Below, one piece after another: positions 42,996-51,157 of a stretch of 64,000 nucleotides of DNA (position 1 is its first letter; each line of letters begins with the position of its first letter). The position numbers and the translations under genes are program-made. Source of the DNA: Sphingomonas flavescens (lineage in GTDB: Bacteria > Pseudomonadota > Alphaproteobacteria > Sphingomonadales > Sphingomonadaceae). Under the pieces are notes generated by a model, which was not told the DNA's origin, searched no databases, and saw nothing but the letters and a program-made list of their open reading frames with translations. The stretch covers positions 620,001-684,000 of the forward strand of contig NZ_CP133016.1 in the NCBI RefSeq assembly GCF_030866745.1. Direction: 5' to 3'.

Positions 42996-44254
42996 GCGAA
43001 GGGCTGGTCGATCGACGGAGGCGGCGTCGTGAACCACTTTGGACCGGCTTCCGTCATGTGGAAGCAGTCCTCGAACCGGATGCCGAACTTGCCGGGGAGG
43101 TAGATGCCTGGCTCGTTGGAAAAGCACATGCCCGCGGCAAGCGGCGTCATCTCGCCGTGGACGAGATTGACCGGCTCATGGCCTTCCATGCCGATGCCGT
43201 GGCCGGTGCGATGGGAGGTTCCGGGCAGCTTGTACCCGGGGCCGTAGCCCCAGCTCTCGTATGCACGGCGCACCGCATCGTCGACGCTGCCCGCCGGCGC
43301 GCCGACCTTCGCGGCGGACATGGCGATGTCCTGACCACGACGGACCCGTTGCGCGACCTTGCGCTGCTCGGGTGTCGGGGCGGCGCCAAAGATGAAGCTG
43401 CGCGAGATATCCGATTGATATCCGTGCACAGAACAGCCGCAATCCATCAGCACCACTTCGCCGCGCCGCACTGCCTGCGGCTTATGGCTCCCATGCGGAT
43501 AAGCCGAGGCTTCGCCGAGCAGGATCAAGCCGCCGTCATAGGCGCCACCCATTCTCTTGTGCGCAGCCGCGACCAGCGCATCGACATCGGCCGGACTCAT
43601 GCCCTCGCGCATATGCTGTCCGGCGTATTTCAGCGATGCTTCGGTGATATCGGCTGCCGCCTGCATCAGAGCGAGTTCGGCGGGCGTCTTGATCATTCGG
43701 CAGCCGCGAACAACCGGATTTGCGGTCACCGCCCGCAGCTTCGGAAGTTGCTGACGAAGCCTGTCGAAGATGAAGAAGCGGTCGGTTTCCTCAAAGCCCA
43801 CGGCACCGTCGGCCACGCGCCGTTCGCGAAGGACGTCAGCGACGAATTTCAGCGGCTCCTCGTCTTCGTTCCAGGTTCGGATCTCCGCCGGCACCGAAAG
43901 ACTTTCCGCTACCGAAGGGCGCTCGAAGAACGGTGTAACGATGATGGGATCGCCCCGCATTGGGATGACCGCGGCGGTGAGGCGCTCGGAACGCCACCAC
44001 TGCACGCCAGTGAAATAGTCGAGGCTGGCGCCGGGCTCGACAATGATCGCGCCGATGCCGTGCTTCGCCATCAGCGAGCGGGCCTTGGCGAGACGCGCCA
44101 GACGCTCGGCCGAAGTGATCGGTGGCGGTAGCGTAATCTTCGGCAGCTCGTCAGCGGCCTGGGCAAAGACGCGGTCCAGCGGCACGGTGAGCGCTGCGGC
44201 CATGGCTCCCGCACCTTGCAGGAAATGGCGGCGGCGAACTTTAGTATCGAGCAT
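42992..44254 (-). CDS. Exported M24 (Xaa-Pro aminopeptidase-type) metallopeptidase
   Basis: The ATG at 44254 gives 420 residues starting with a TAT-like signal (KVRRRHFLQGAGAMAAAL, about 6-23). The creatinase-type N domain is followed by the pita-bread domain. Metal ligands are VVLMDCGCSVHGYQSDISR (two Asp), GHGIGMEGHEP (His), CFSNEPGIYL (Glu) and GIRFEDCF (Glu). It should cleave N-terminal residues before proline in the periplasm. The gene is divergent from the MFS pump, 69 bases away, and convergent with the symporter. Confidence 0.93.
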   Translation of the reverse strand: MLDTKVRRRHFLQGAGAMAAALTVPLDRVFAQAADELPKITLPPPITSAERLARLAKARSLMAKHGIGAIIVEPGASLDYFTGVQWWRSERLTAAVIPMRGDPIIVTPFFERPSVAESLSVPAEIRTWNEDEEPLKFVADVLRERRVADGAVGFEETDRFFIFDRLRQQLPKLRAVTANPVVRGCRMIKTPAELALMQAAADITEASLKYAGQHMREGMSPADVDALVAAAHKRMGGAYDGGLILLGEASAYPHGSHKPQAVRRGEVVLMDCGCSVHGYQSDISRSFIFGAAPTPEQRKVAQRVRRGQDIAMSAAKVGAPAGSVDDAVRRAYESWGYGPGYKLPGTSHRTGHGIGMEGHEPVNLVHGEMTPLAAGMCFSNEPGIYLPGKFGIRFEDCFHMTEAGPKWFTTPPPSIDQPFA

Positions 44255-44323
44255 CGAAGAACCCCCGAAAGAGATCCGGCACTGTTGCACGGCGCAAGGC
44301 AATCGGCCAGCAGGCGCCGCTCC

Positions 44324-45598
44324 ATGTTCGACTCCCTGGCTCATGACGGCGTGAAGCGCCCCGGCACCCGCGAGATGACCTTCATGCTCGCGGGGTTAAT
44401 GGCGCTCAACGCGTTCGCAATCGACGCCATGGTTCCCGCGCTGCCGGCGATCGGCGATTCGCTTCGAGTAACGACGGAAAACGACCGTCAGCTGGTAGTG
44501 ATCGCTTACTTCGTCGGCTTCGCCTCGACCCAATTGTTTTGGGGACCGCTCGCCGATCGGTTCGGGCGCAAGCCGATCCTCGCCGCCGGGATCAGCCTGT
44601 ACACCTTGTTCGCCCTCCTCTGCGCGTTCGCAGGCACCTTCCCGCTGCTGATCGCCTCGCGGTTCGCAATGGGCGCCTCGGCCGCGGTGACACGGGTGCT
44701 GGTGGTCGCCATGGTGCGCGACCTGTTCGAGGCCGAAGCCATGGCGCGCGTGATGAGCCTGGTGTTCATGACCTTCATGCTGGTGCCGGTGCTGGCACCG
44801 AACATCGGGCAAGCCATCTTGCTGGTCGCCTCCTGGCGGGCAATCTTCATCGTGCTTGCCGGATACGCCCTTCTGATGCTGGCTTGGTCGGCGTGGCGTT
44901 TGCCCGAGACGTTGCACCCTGAATTCCGTCGCTCACTGCGATGGAGGGAAATGGGCGGCGCGATGATGGAAGCGGTGCGCGATCCCCTCTCTCGCGGCTA
45001 CACGCTGGCGCTCGCCTCGACCTTCTCGGCCCTGATCGCCTATATCTCGTCCATCCAGCAGATCGTCTTCGATGTGTTTGACGAGGGCCGCTACATCGGA
45101 CTGGTGTTCGCGGGGATCGCGGCGCCGATGGCCCTCGCCTCCTGGCTCAACTCCCGATTCGTCGGACGCTTTGGACTGCGGCGGGTCGGGCACAGCGCCG
45201 CGGTGATGTTCGCCGTCATCACCAGCCTGCACGCGCTGATCGGCCTGACGGGACATGAGAGCCTGCCGGTGTTCGTGGTGATGCAAAGCCTGGCGATGGC
45301 GAGCTTTGCCTTTACCTCGTCCAACCTTGGCACGCTGGCGATGGAGCGAATGGCGCCGATCGCCGGCACCGCTTCATCGATCCAGGGTGTGGTCGGGACG
45401 CTGGGCGCGGCGATTGTCGGCTTTGCGATCGGCCAGGCGTTCGACGGAACGGTGCGCCCGTATCTGATCGGCTGCGCGCTCGCTGCCATCGCCGCGCTCA
45501 TCATCATCGTGCTGACCGAGCCGAAGCGGCTCTTCGCCCGGCTCGAGCCCAGCCGGCCGGCGACCTTCGGTGGCTGCGATCCCGAGGACCTTTGCTAG
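44324..45598 (+). CDS. Bcr/CflA-type MFS multidrug efflux transporter
   Basis: The ATG at 44324 gives 424 residues and 12 membrane helices. DHA1 signatures are AIDAMVPALPAIGDSL, FFWGPLADRFGRKPIL-like LFWGPLADRFGRKPI (motif A), SRFAMGASAAVTRVLV (motif B) and MLVPVLAPNIGQAI (motif C, antiporter signature). This places it in the drug:H+ antiporter group with Bcr/CflA. Substrates cannot be inferred. It ends convergent with recA, 48 bases away. Confidence 0.93.
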   Translation: MFDSLAHDGVKRPGTREMTFMLAGLMALNAFAIDAMVPALPAIGDSLRVTTENDRQLVVIAYFVGFASTQLFWGPLADRFGRKPILAAGISLYTLFALLCAFAGTFPLLIASRFAMGASAAVTRVLVVAMVRDLFEAEAMARVMSLVFMTFMLVPVLAPNIGQAILLVASWRAIFIVLAGYALLMLAWSAWRLPETLHPEFRRSLRWREMGGAMMEAVRDPLSRGYTLALASTFSALIAYISSIQQIVFDVFDEGRYIGLVFAGIAAPMALASWLNSRFVGRFGLRRVGHSAAVMFAVITSLHALIGLTGHESLPVFVVMQSLAMASFAFTSSNLGTLAMERMAPIAGTASSIQGVVGTLGAAIVGFAIGQAFDGTVRPYLIGCALAAIAALIIIVLTEPKRLFARLEPSRPATFGGCDPEDLC

Positions 45599-45646
45599 AC
45601 CAGCTTGGCGGAAAGCGCATTGGACCGCTGCCCGCCGCTGGGGATC

Positions 45647-46738
45647 TTAACCGGCGACTTCTTCTTCCTCGGGTCCGGCCATGAGAGCCTCGCCCACTTC
45701 CTCGGTCTTGCCGCGGATCGCGTTTTCGATGCGCCGCGCGATCTCGGGGTTTTCCTTGAGGTAGGTCTTGGCGTTCTCGCGGCCTTGACCGATGCGGATC
45801 GAGTCATAGCTGAACCACGCGCCCGACTTTTCGACCAGACCGGCCTTGACGCCAAGGTCGAGGATTTCGCCGACCTTGCTGACGCCCTCACCGTACATGA
45901 TGTCGAATTCGACCTGCTTGAACGGCGGCGCGACCTTGTTCTTGACGACCTTCACCCGGGTGGCGTTGCCGACGATGTCGTCGCGGTCCTTGATCTGGCC
46001 GGTGCGGCGAATGTCGAGGCGGACCGAGGCGTAGAACTTCAGCGCGTTGCCGCCCGTCGTAGTTTCCGGATTTCCGTACATGACGCCGATCTTCATGCGG
46101 ACTTGGTTGATGAAGATGACCGTGCAGCGCGAGCGGCTGATCGAACCGGTCAGCTTGCGCAGGGCCTGGCTCATCAGGCGGGCCTGAAGGCCGACGTGAC
46201 TGTCGCCCATTTCCCCCTCGATCTCGGCGCGCGGCACCAGCGCGGCGACGGAGTCGACCACCAGCACGTCGATCGCATTGGAGCGGACCAGCGTATCGAC
46301 GATTTCCAGCGCCTGCTCGCCCGTATCGGGCTGCGACACGATCAGCTCGTCGATGTTGACGCGAAGCTTCTTGGCGTAGACCGGATCGAGCGCATGCTCG
46401 GCGTCGACGAAAGCGGCGGTGCCGCCCGTCTTCTGCGCCTCGGCAATCGCGTGGAGTGCCAGCGTCGTCTTGCCCGAGCTTTCCGGCCCGTAGATCTCAA
46501 TGATGCGGCCGCGCGGAATGCCGCCGACGCCAAGCGCGATGTCCAGCCCGAGGCTGCCGGTCGAAATGGTTTCGATCTCGATCTTTTCGCGGCTGCCAAG
46601 CTTCATCGCCGAGCCCTTGCCGAAGGCGCGATCAATCTGCGCAAGGGCGGCTTCAAGGGCCTTCTGACGGTCCGTGCCTGAGCTGTTCAAGGTACTGTTT
46701 TCCAATGCGTTGCCAATGACTTTAAGCGTCGCTGCCAT
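45647..46738 (-). CDS. recA: Recombinase RecA
   Basis: RecA catalyses strand exchange and triggers LexA self-cleavage. The 363-residue protein has Walker [16 protein letters not shown] (about residues 74-88), MAT-like EHALDP, Walker [16 protein letters not shown], the L2 region [18 protein letters not shown] and [13 protein letters not shown]. An N-terminal extension of about 15 residues is typical for alphaproteobacteria. A LexA box lies about 84-98 bases upstream of the start. Confidence 0.99.
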   Translation of the reverse strand: MAATLKVIGNALENSTLNSSGTDRQKALEAALAQIDRAFGKGSAMKLGSREKIEIETISTGSLGLDIALGVGGIPRGRIIEIYGPESSGKTTLALHAIAEAQKTGGTAAFVDAEHALDPVYAKKLRVNIDELIVSQPDTGEQALEIVDTLVRSNAIDVLVVDSVAALVPRAEIEGEMGDSHVGLQARLMSQALRKLTGSISRSRCTVIFINQVRMKIGVMYGNPETTTGGNALKFYASVRLDIRRTGQIKDRDDIVGNATRVKVVKNKVAPPFKQVEFDIMYGEGVSKVGEILDLGVKAGLVEKSGAWFSYDSIRIGQGRENAKTYLKENPEIARRIENAIRGKTEEVGEALMAGPEEEEVAG

Positions 46739-46821
46739 GTCCCTTGCCTCCGTTCAAGCTGCAATCGATGGCGGCCGAGCCCCGCCTGTGGAGAAGTGTT
46801 CGTATCCGATTTGTTCTCGTG

Positions 46822-46836
46822 GAACAAGTGTGGAAC
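46822..46836 (-). promoter_or_regulatory. LexA (SOS) box of recA
   Basis: Read on the recA strand this is GTTCCACACTTGTTC, an exact GTTC-N7-GTTC alphaproteobacterial LexA site. It is 84-98 bases before the recA ATG and is followed by an A+T-rich promoter-like stretch. The region 46739-46901 contains nothing else I can support. Confidence 0.88.
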
Positions 46837-46901
46837 GTGCTTATCTTCATTAAGTTCACGCCGGGCGGCCGCATTTGCGTGAACTTAGGCCGCGCAGCCC
46901 T

Positions 46902-47561
46902 CTACAAACGGCGAATTCGCGGGCCATTCATGGCCTTTGCTTTCGCCAACATGCGGTCCAGTTCTTCCTGATAAGCCCGCGCGGCTTCCTCGCGCGCTTG
47001 GCGCTCGGCGGCGCGCTGTTCGTCGAGCGCCTTCATCTCCATGAAATAGGCATGACGGTTGAGCGCGTCGTTGCGGTAGTATTTGACGTCGTTGCAGCGG
47101 CCGCTGAGCAGGGCGAACGCAAGGCGGTCATTGCGGCGATGCTCGATTCGGACCAGCCGGCCCTTACGATAGACAGGCACCAATGAACCGTTCAGCGCAC
47201 GGTCGAGCGCATCTTCGCGCATGCGATCGAGGCCCTCCTTCGCCGCCTGGTCCCAAGCGACCGCAAAGCCGTCGGCTCCCTCAACCCGAAGCAGGCGGTA
47301 AGCGCTACTGACGCTTCGTCCCACGGCGCGGGCGGCGACGCTGACACAGCCCGTCTGCTGCAGGCAGGCGATGAATTCGCGCTGCACTTGCTCCGACCAG
47401 CCACCGCGGCGGTTCCGAAGTCGGGGCACCGGATCGAACGCGATTGGATCCGGCGCCGGCTCGGCATCGCGGTCCGCGAGCAGGTCGGCGGCGGTCACAG
47501 TGACCGGGATGCGGGCAACAAGCTGATGGCTTAGCGTGAGGCGATCGGGTTTGTGCGTCAT
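46902..47561 (-). CDS. Helix-turn-helix-like protein of unknown function upstream of recA
   Basis: The protein has 219 residues. Residues about 55-95 look like a helix-turn-helix of the Myb/transposase type (GGWSEQVQREFIACLQQTG, then VSVAARAVGRSVSSAYRLLR). The following helices are rich in Arg/Asp/Glu (DRMREDALDRALNGSLVPV), and the last 60 residues form a charged coiled coil (EQRAAERQAREEAARAYQEE). It could bind DNA, but no target is evident. It shares its strand with recA and ends about 66 bases before the LexA box. Confidence 0.75.
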   Translation of the reverse strand: MTHKPDRLTLSHQLVARIPVTVTAADLLADRDAEPAPDPIAFDPVPRLRNRRGGWSEQVQREFIACLQQTGCVSVAARAVGRSVSSAYRLLRVEGADGFAVAWDQAAKEGLDRMREDALDRALNGSLVPVYRKGRLVRIEHRRNDRLAFALLSGRCNDVKYYRNDALNRHAYFMEMKALDEQRAAERQAREEAARAYQEELDRMLAKAKAMNGPRIRRL

Positions 47562-47692
47562 CCGCGAGGATATGCGGGATCAATCACCATGTAGGAAAGG
47601 CTTCGCGCGGCAACGGGACCATCGCGACGAAGCAGCGGATTGCTACGGGGTGCTGGGGGCAGGTCAATGGCCGCCCGCCCCCAGCGGGGGGC

Positions 47693-48079
47693 TCATCTCG
47701 ACGCGCCAGCGATGCTGATCGTCATCACGAGCGGCGTGCCGAAACTTGCAGCACGAAACGCTTGCCGGATCTGCGGCCGCGCACCCGCCCAGGCGCCGTC
47801 CTGGCAATAATGGCGGTCGTAATCGGCGGTGTCGTCCACGCGGTCTGCCGTAAGTCTGACCGGGCAAACCTCGTCCACGGCCGCGTAAACGCGGTGAATT
47901 AGCAGCCGCTTGCCCTCGCGTGAAGTCAGCGACAGGTCGGCGTACGAAACGTAGCGAACCATCGGATCAACGCGCTTCGAAATGACGACGGGCTTGACCG
48001 GTCTGGCGGTTGAAGTTGCCGAGAACAGCATCGAACCGGCAAGGGCAGCTCCGACGAATGCTAATTGCCGCATGGGCAT
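47693..48079 (-). CDS. UrcA family exported protein (copy 1)
   Basis: The 128-residue protein has a signal peptide (about 1-26, LAFVGAALAGSMLFSATSTA). The UrcA pattern is clear: VRYVSYADLSLTSREGKRLLIHRVYAAVDEVC, read in parts, with two cysteines (DEVCP and RHYCQDG). UrcA proteins are small periplasmic proteins of unknown function common in sphingomonads. An ATG at 48073 is an alternative start. A strong hairpin (47653-47684, 8-bp stem, no T run) lies past the stop. It is a tandem copy of the next gene. Confidence 0.88.
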   Translation of the reverse strand: MPMRQLAFVGAALAGSMLFSATSTARPVKPVVISKRVDPMVRYVSYADLSLTSREGKRLLIHRVYAAVDEVCPVRLTADRVDDTADYDRHYCQDGAWAGARPQIRQAFRAASFGTPLVMTISIAGASR

Positions 48080-48115
48080 GCGAGCTCTCCTTGATTGTGA
48101 GTTCCTGAATTGCCG

Positions 48116-48150
48116 AAAAAAGGCCGGGGCAGGCCGGCGGCGGCCTGCCC
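48116..48150 (-). terminator. Rho-independent terminator after UrcA copy 2
   Basis: On the minus strand GGGCAGGCC (48150-48142) pairs with GGCCTGCCC (48135-48127) around a 6-base loop, followed by CGGCC and TTTTTT (48121-48116). It is directly downstream of the UrcA copy 2 stop and separates the two UrcA genes. Confidence 0.9.
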
Positions 48151-48162
48151 TCGGCTCCCGCT

Positions 48163-48555
48163 CTACTTCTGCGCTCCCGTGATCCCGAGCGTCATGACGA
48201 GCGGCGTTCCGACCTCCGCTGCGCGAATGGCCTTGCGGATCTGCGGCTGCGCTCCGCGCCAGGCATAATCCTTGCAGTAGAGCCGGTCATAGGTCACCGC
48301 GAACTCCGCTTCGTCCGACGACAGGCTCAACGGACAGACTTCATCCACCGCCTGACCAACCCTTCGGTAAAGGAGGTGCTTCCCCTCCTTGGACGTGAGC
48401 GACAAGTCGGCGAACGACACATAGCGGGTCAGCGGGTCGATATGCTTTTCAATGACCACCGGCTGGCTGTTTTTCGCCATGGAGGCGGTGGCCGTGACGA
48501 GCAGCGATCCAACGAAGGCGGCTGCCCCGATACATGCGAGTTGACGTGCGTCCAT
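48163..48555 (-). CDS. UrcA family exported protein (copy 2)
   Basis: The 130-residue protein has a signal peptide (about 1-27, CIGAAAFVGSLLVTATASM). The mature part repeats copy 1 closely: PVVIEKHIDPLTRYVSFADLSL against PVVISKRVDPMVRYVSYADLSL (compare by halves), GKHLLYRRVGQAVDEVCP and LYCKDYAWRGAQPQIRKAIRAA. The pair arose by tandem duplication and keeps the same two cysteines. Each copy appears to have its own transcription end. Function unknown. Confidence 0.88.
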   Translation of the reverse strand: MDARQLACIGAAAFVGSLLVTATASMAKNSQPVVIEKHIDPLTRYVSFADLSLTSKEGKHLLYRRVGQAVDEVCPLSLSSDEAEFAVTYDRLYCKDYAWRGAQPQIRKAIRAAEVGTPLVMTLGITGAQK

Positions 48556-48615
48556 GTTCTCTCTCCCTCGCTCTGCGGATTACGATCCGCGAACTCCGGA
48601 GATGAACCTTTCAGT

Positions 48616-49308
48616 TTATTGACGGAGGTTAATTTCGACGGGTTTCGGCGGTTTTTCAACGATTGGCACTTCCATCGACGAACCTTGCTCGGCGAGGGCA
48701 CGAACGGTCTCGGCGGCATGAGACTTGGAAACGGGCTCGACCGACCCGTCGCTAAGCAACACCTCCCAATGACGGTGGTGATGCAGGAGTCGTTCGACAT
48801 GCTGGCGGTTCACAATCGTCGAACGATGAATGTGTAAAAATCCCCATCCGTCGAGCATTTGCTTCATCTTGTGGATGGTGGTGTGGAGCAGCCAGCTGAC
48901 ATCGCGGGCATGGACCCGCATGTAATCCCGCTCCGCCGTAACCTTGATGATCGAGGAAAAATCAACGCGTTGCCGTCCGTCGGCGCAGGGCACCCACAAG
49001 CATTCGTCACCATCCGCGGAACGGACGAAGCGCTTGCAGACAAAGCTCGTTTCGTAATGGGTTACGAACTGGCGGAGGTCGGCGGCCATTAAATGCAACG
49101 TTTCGTTGAATTCGAGCAGAGACGAGAAGCGAAGCTGGACGATGAAATCGAACGCCCCTTCGGTCTCCAGCGACACTTCAGCCAAGGAAATGATGCTGCT
49201 TTTGAAGGCAGCAAGGCCAGCGGGATCCGCCCGGTGATCTATAGCCAGGCATAGCAACACCAGCAGGCCGTCATCGATGACTGCAAGTCTCGATGTCATA
49301 AGGCGCAC
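48616..49308 (-). CDS. LytTR-type DNA-binding transcriptional regulator
   Basis: The protein has 230 residues; an ATG at 49299 is an alternative start. The N-terminal 95 residues are mixed helical with no receiver domain. The LytTR domain follows (about 105-205): VDFSSIIKVTAERDYMRVHA, then LHTTIHKMKQML, GFLHIHRSTIVNRQHVERL and LSDGSVEPVSKSHAAETV. These are the hallmark blocks of the beta-strand DNA binder. It may control the adjacent UrcA genes, which follow on the same strand; that is inference from position. Confidence 0.88.
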   Translation of the reverse strand: MRLMTSRLAVIDDGLLVLLCLAIDHRADPAGLAAFKSSIISLAEVSLETEGAFDFIVQLRFSSLLEFNETLHLMAADLRQFVTHYETSFVCKRFVRSADGDECLWVPCADGRQRVDFSSIIKVTAERDYMRVHARDVSWLLHTTIHKMKQMLDGWGFLHIHRSTIVNRQHVERLLHHHRHWEVLLSDGSVEPVSKSHAAETVRALAEQGSSMEVPIVEKPPKPVEINLRQ

Positions 49309-49401
49309 CCCCTTCCGGCCGAGCCCGGAAGCGAGACTAATTTAACAGAAATCTAACGGCGGAGCGAATAACATCGCGCGGATTTGCGCGTGATGCGTGA
49401 A

Positions 49402-50214
49402 CTATCTTTCCCGCAACTCGACAAGGGACTGCCGCGCGAGATCGATTTCCTTCTTCGTCAGGGGCCGCGCATCGGCCGGAACGCAGCGGCGGCCGAGGCT
49501 GTCGGACAGGGCGACGCACATCGCGATACCGTCGCGCAAAGCGTTGCTGAAATAGTTGAGGAAGACGACGTGCTGACGCGCGGCCGCAGCAATCTTGTTC
49601 TTGAACGCATGGTCCGCGCACAGGGCCTTTGAGTCATACTGGATCGCCAGCGGCTCACCGCCGGTGTCCGGACTGAAGCGGATCATAACGCGCGGATCGG
49701 TATTCGGGACCGGGTCCATGCTGATCGCGAACGACCGGAAATAGTCGATCTGTTTCTGGCTGAACTGCAGGGTCGACTGAAAGCGGGCGATCGCGGTGCG
49801 CACCTCCTTGCGTTCGATCGAGGCCAGGCCGCCCGCCCCCATCAACTCCTGATAGACCGACGTCGGGGCGGCGATCGCGGGCATCATGCCGAAGGTGTTG
49901 ATCGCCTGGAAATCATCGGCCGACGGACATTCCCCGTTACCGAGAGCGGCGGCGAAGATCTCTTCCCGTCGAACGAACGGCGCCATCTGGTCGTGCATGT
50001 TGCGGATGACCGCGACGTCGCCTTCACTCTCCTCCTGCAACCGCTCCATCAACTCGTGATGACGGGCGGCTTCGCTGCGTCGTTGTCCCCACTCCTGCAG
50101 TTCGAACGCGATGAGGATGCCCGCAAGGACACCGAGCGTCTCCAGCGCGAGGAGCAGCCACTCGCGATCGTCGATGCGCCGGAATGCGTCCCCTACGCGA
50201 CGGAACAGGACCAT
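49402..50214 (-). CDS. Membrane-anchored helical protein, DUF6090-like
   Basis: The protein has 270 residues. A single membrane segment (LLLALETLGVLAGILIAFEL, about 19-38) ends in QEWGQRR. It is followed by a long helical domain (HHELMERLQEESEGDVAVIR, then TAIARFQSTLQFSQKQID). The plan matches the 219-residue protein at 24051-24710. Two cysteines in the C-terminal part (KALCADHAF, GIAMCVAL) and a third near the end could pair in the periplasm. Function unknown. Confidence 0.75.
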   Translation of the reverse strand: MVLFRRVGDAFRRIDDREWLLLALETLGVLAGILIAFELQEWGQRRSEAARHHELMERLQEESEGDVAVIRNMHDQMAPFVRREEIFAAALGNGECPSADDFQAINTFGMMPAIAAPTSVYQELMGAGGLASIERKEVRTAIARFQSTLQFSQKQIDYFRSFAISMDPVPNTDPRVMIRFSPDTGGEPLAIQYDSKALCADHAFKNKIAAAARQHVVFLNYFSNALRDGIAMCVALSDSLGRRCVPADARPLTKKEIDLARQSLVELRER

Positions 50215-50417
50215 GTCGCCCGACCCCCGTGGTTAACAATTCGAAGGATGATTTCGATTGGAGCCGCACGCAAGAGGCGCGTCGAAGGAGAGTGACGAGG
50301 GGTCCGCCAAGATTTGTGTAACATATTGGCACAGGCGGTTTTTAACCAATGCAATTCAACTGGCGTTTAATTAACACTGCGGTTAACAGCTACTCACCTT
50401 TGTAGGGGCAACACCAA

Positions 50418-51065
50418 ATGAAGAAGTTAGTTCTCGCGCTCTGCGCAATGGGCGCGGCTACCCTGGCGACGCCGGCGATGGCTGCCAATACCGTGGACAC
50501 CACAATCGTCGATCCCTGCTCAGCGGGGTATGTGCAAGGTGCCGTCGCCTGCCAAGGTTATTATGGAAAAAATTGGATCACGGGCGGCGTCGGTTCGGCG
50601 ACCACCCAGGAGCAGATGGACGCAATTTATGCTTTGCTGAACGGCACGGCGCAGGTTGGTGATCTTAAACCGACTGACAACACTAATTCGTACACGCCGC
50701 CTTACACTGGTGACTTCAGCCACGTCCTCGCAGCGGTGACCGGACTCAGCGGAGCCAATCAATTCGTTTTTTCAAACTTTTATATGACCGGCCTCACAGT
50801 CGTTGGAGCGCACTTCGGCAATAATACCGACAGCGATAAAAATAACGTGACAGCATTTTGGTTAGTTGACCTTGGGGCGACGCCGACAAACGCAATTTCA
50901 CTGAATGGTTCTGGCGACGGGACCTCGAATGCGCAGGTGTTCGCGACAAATGTGCGTCCGGCGGTTCCGGAACCGGCGACCTGGGCGATGATGCTGCTCG
51001 GCTTCGGCGCCATCGGCATGGCTTCGCGCCGCAGCCGCAAGCCGGTGCTCGCGCAGATCGCCTAA
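50418..51065 (+). CDS. PEP-CTERM sorting-domain secreted protein
   Basis: The 215-residue protein has a signal peptide (about 1-22, LALCAMGAATLATPAMA). The C-terminal sorting signal contains VPEPATWAMMLLGFGAIGMA and ends in a basic cluster RRSRK. Such proteins are exported and processed by an exosortase. The mature domain is Gly/Asn/Thr-rich (NNTDSDKNNVTAFWLVDLG) and its codons are more A+T-rich than the neighbours. No exosortase or EPS cluster is in the window. It is followed by a clear terminator. Confidence 0.92.
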   Translation: MKKLVLALCAMGAATLATPAMAANTVDTTIVDPCSAGYVQGAVACQGYYGKNWITGGVGSATTQEQMDAIYALLNGTAQVGDLKPTDNTNSYTPPYTGDFSHVLAAVTGLSGANQFVFSNFYMTGLTVVGAHFGNNTDSDKNNVTAFWLVDLGATPTNAISLNGSGDGTSNAQVFATNVRPAVPEPATWAMMLLGFGAIGMASRRSRKPVLAQIA

Positions 51066-51090
51066 GCTCAATTCCTGACTATCGAAGACG

Positions 51091-51119
51091 ACGGGCGGTC
51101 CTCACGGGCCGCCCGTTTT
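51091..51119 (+). terminator. Rho-independent terminator of the PEP-CTERM gene
   Basis: ACGGGCGG (51091-51098) pairs with CCGCCCGT (51109-51116) around a 10-base loop, followed by TTTTCG. It lies 26 bases after the PEP-CTERM stop and before the phosphofructokinase gene. Confidence 0.85.
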
Positions 51120-51157
51120 CGTTTGGCAATCGGACGAATGAACAGCAGAAGCGGCGC

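Noticed and set aside
46801..46819. GTTCGTATCC...TTGTTC as the recA LexA site
   Set aside because: The GTTC units there are 11 bases apart; the exact N7 site lies just next to it on the recA strand (46822-46836).
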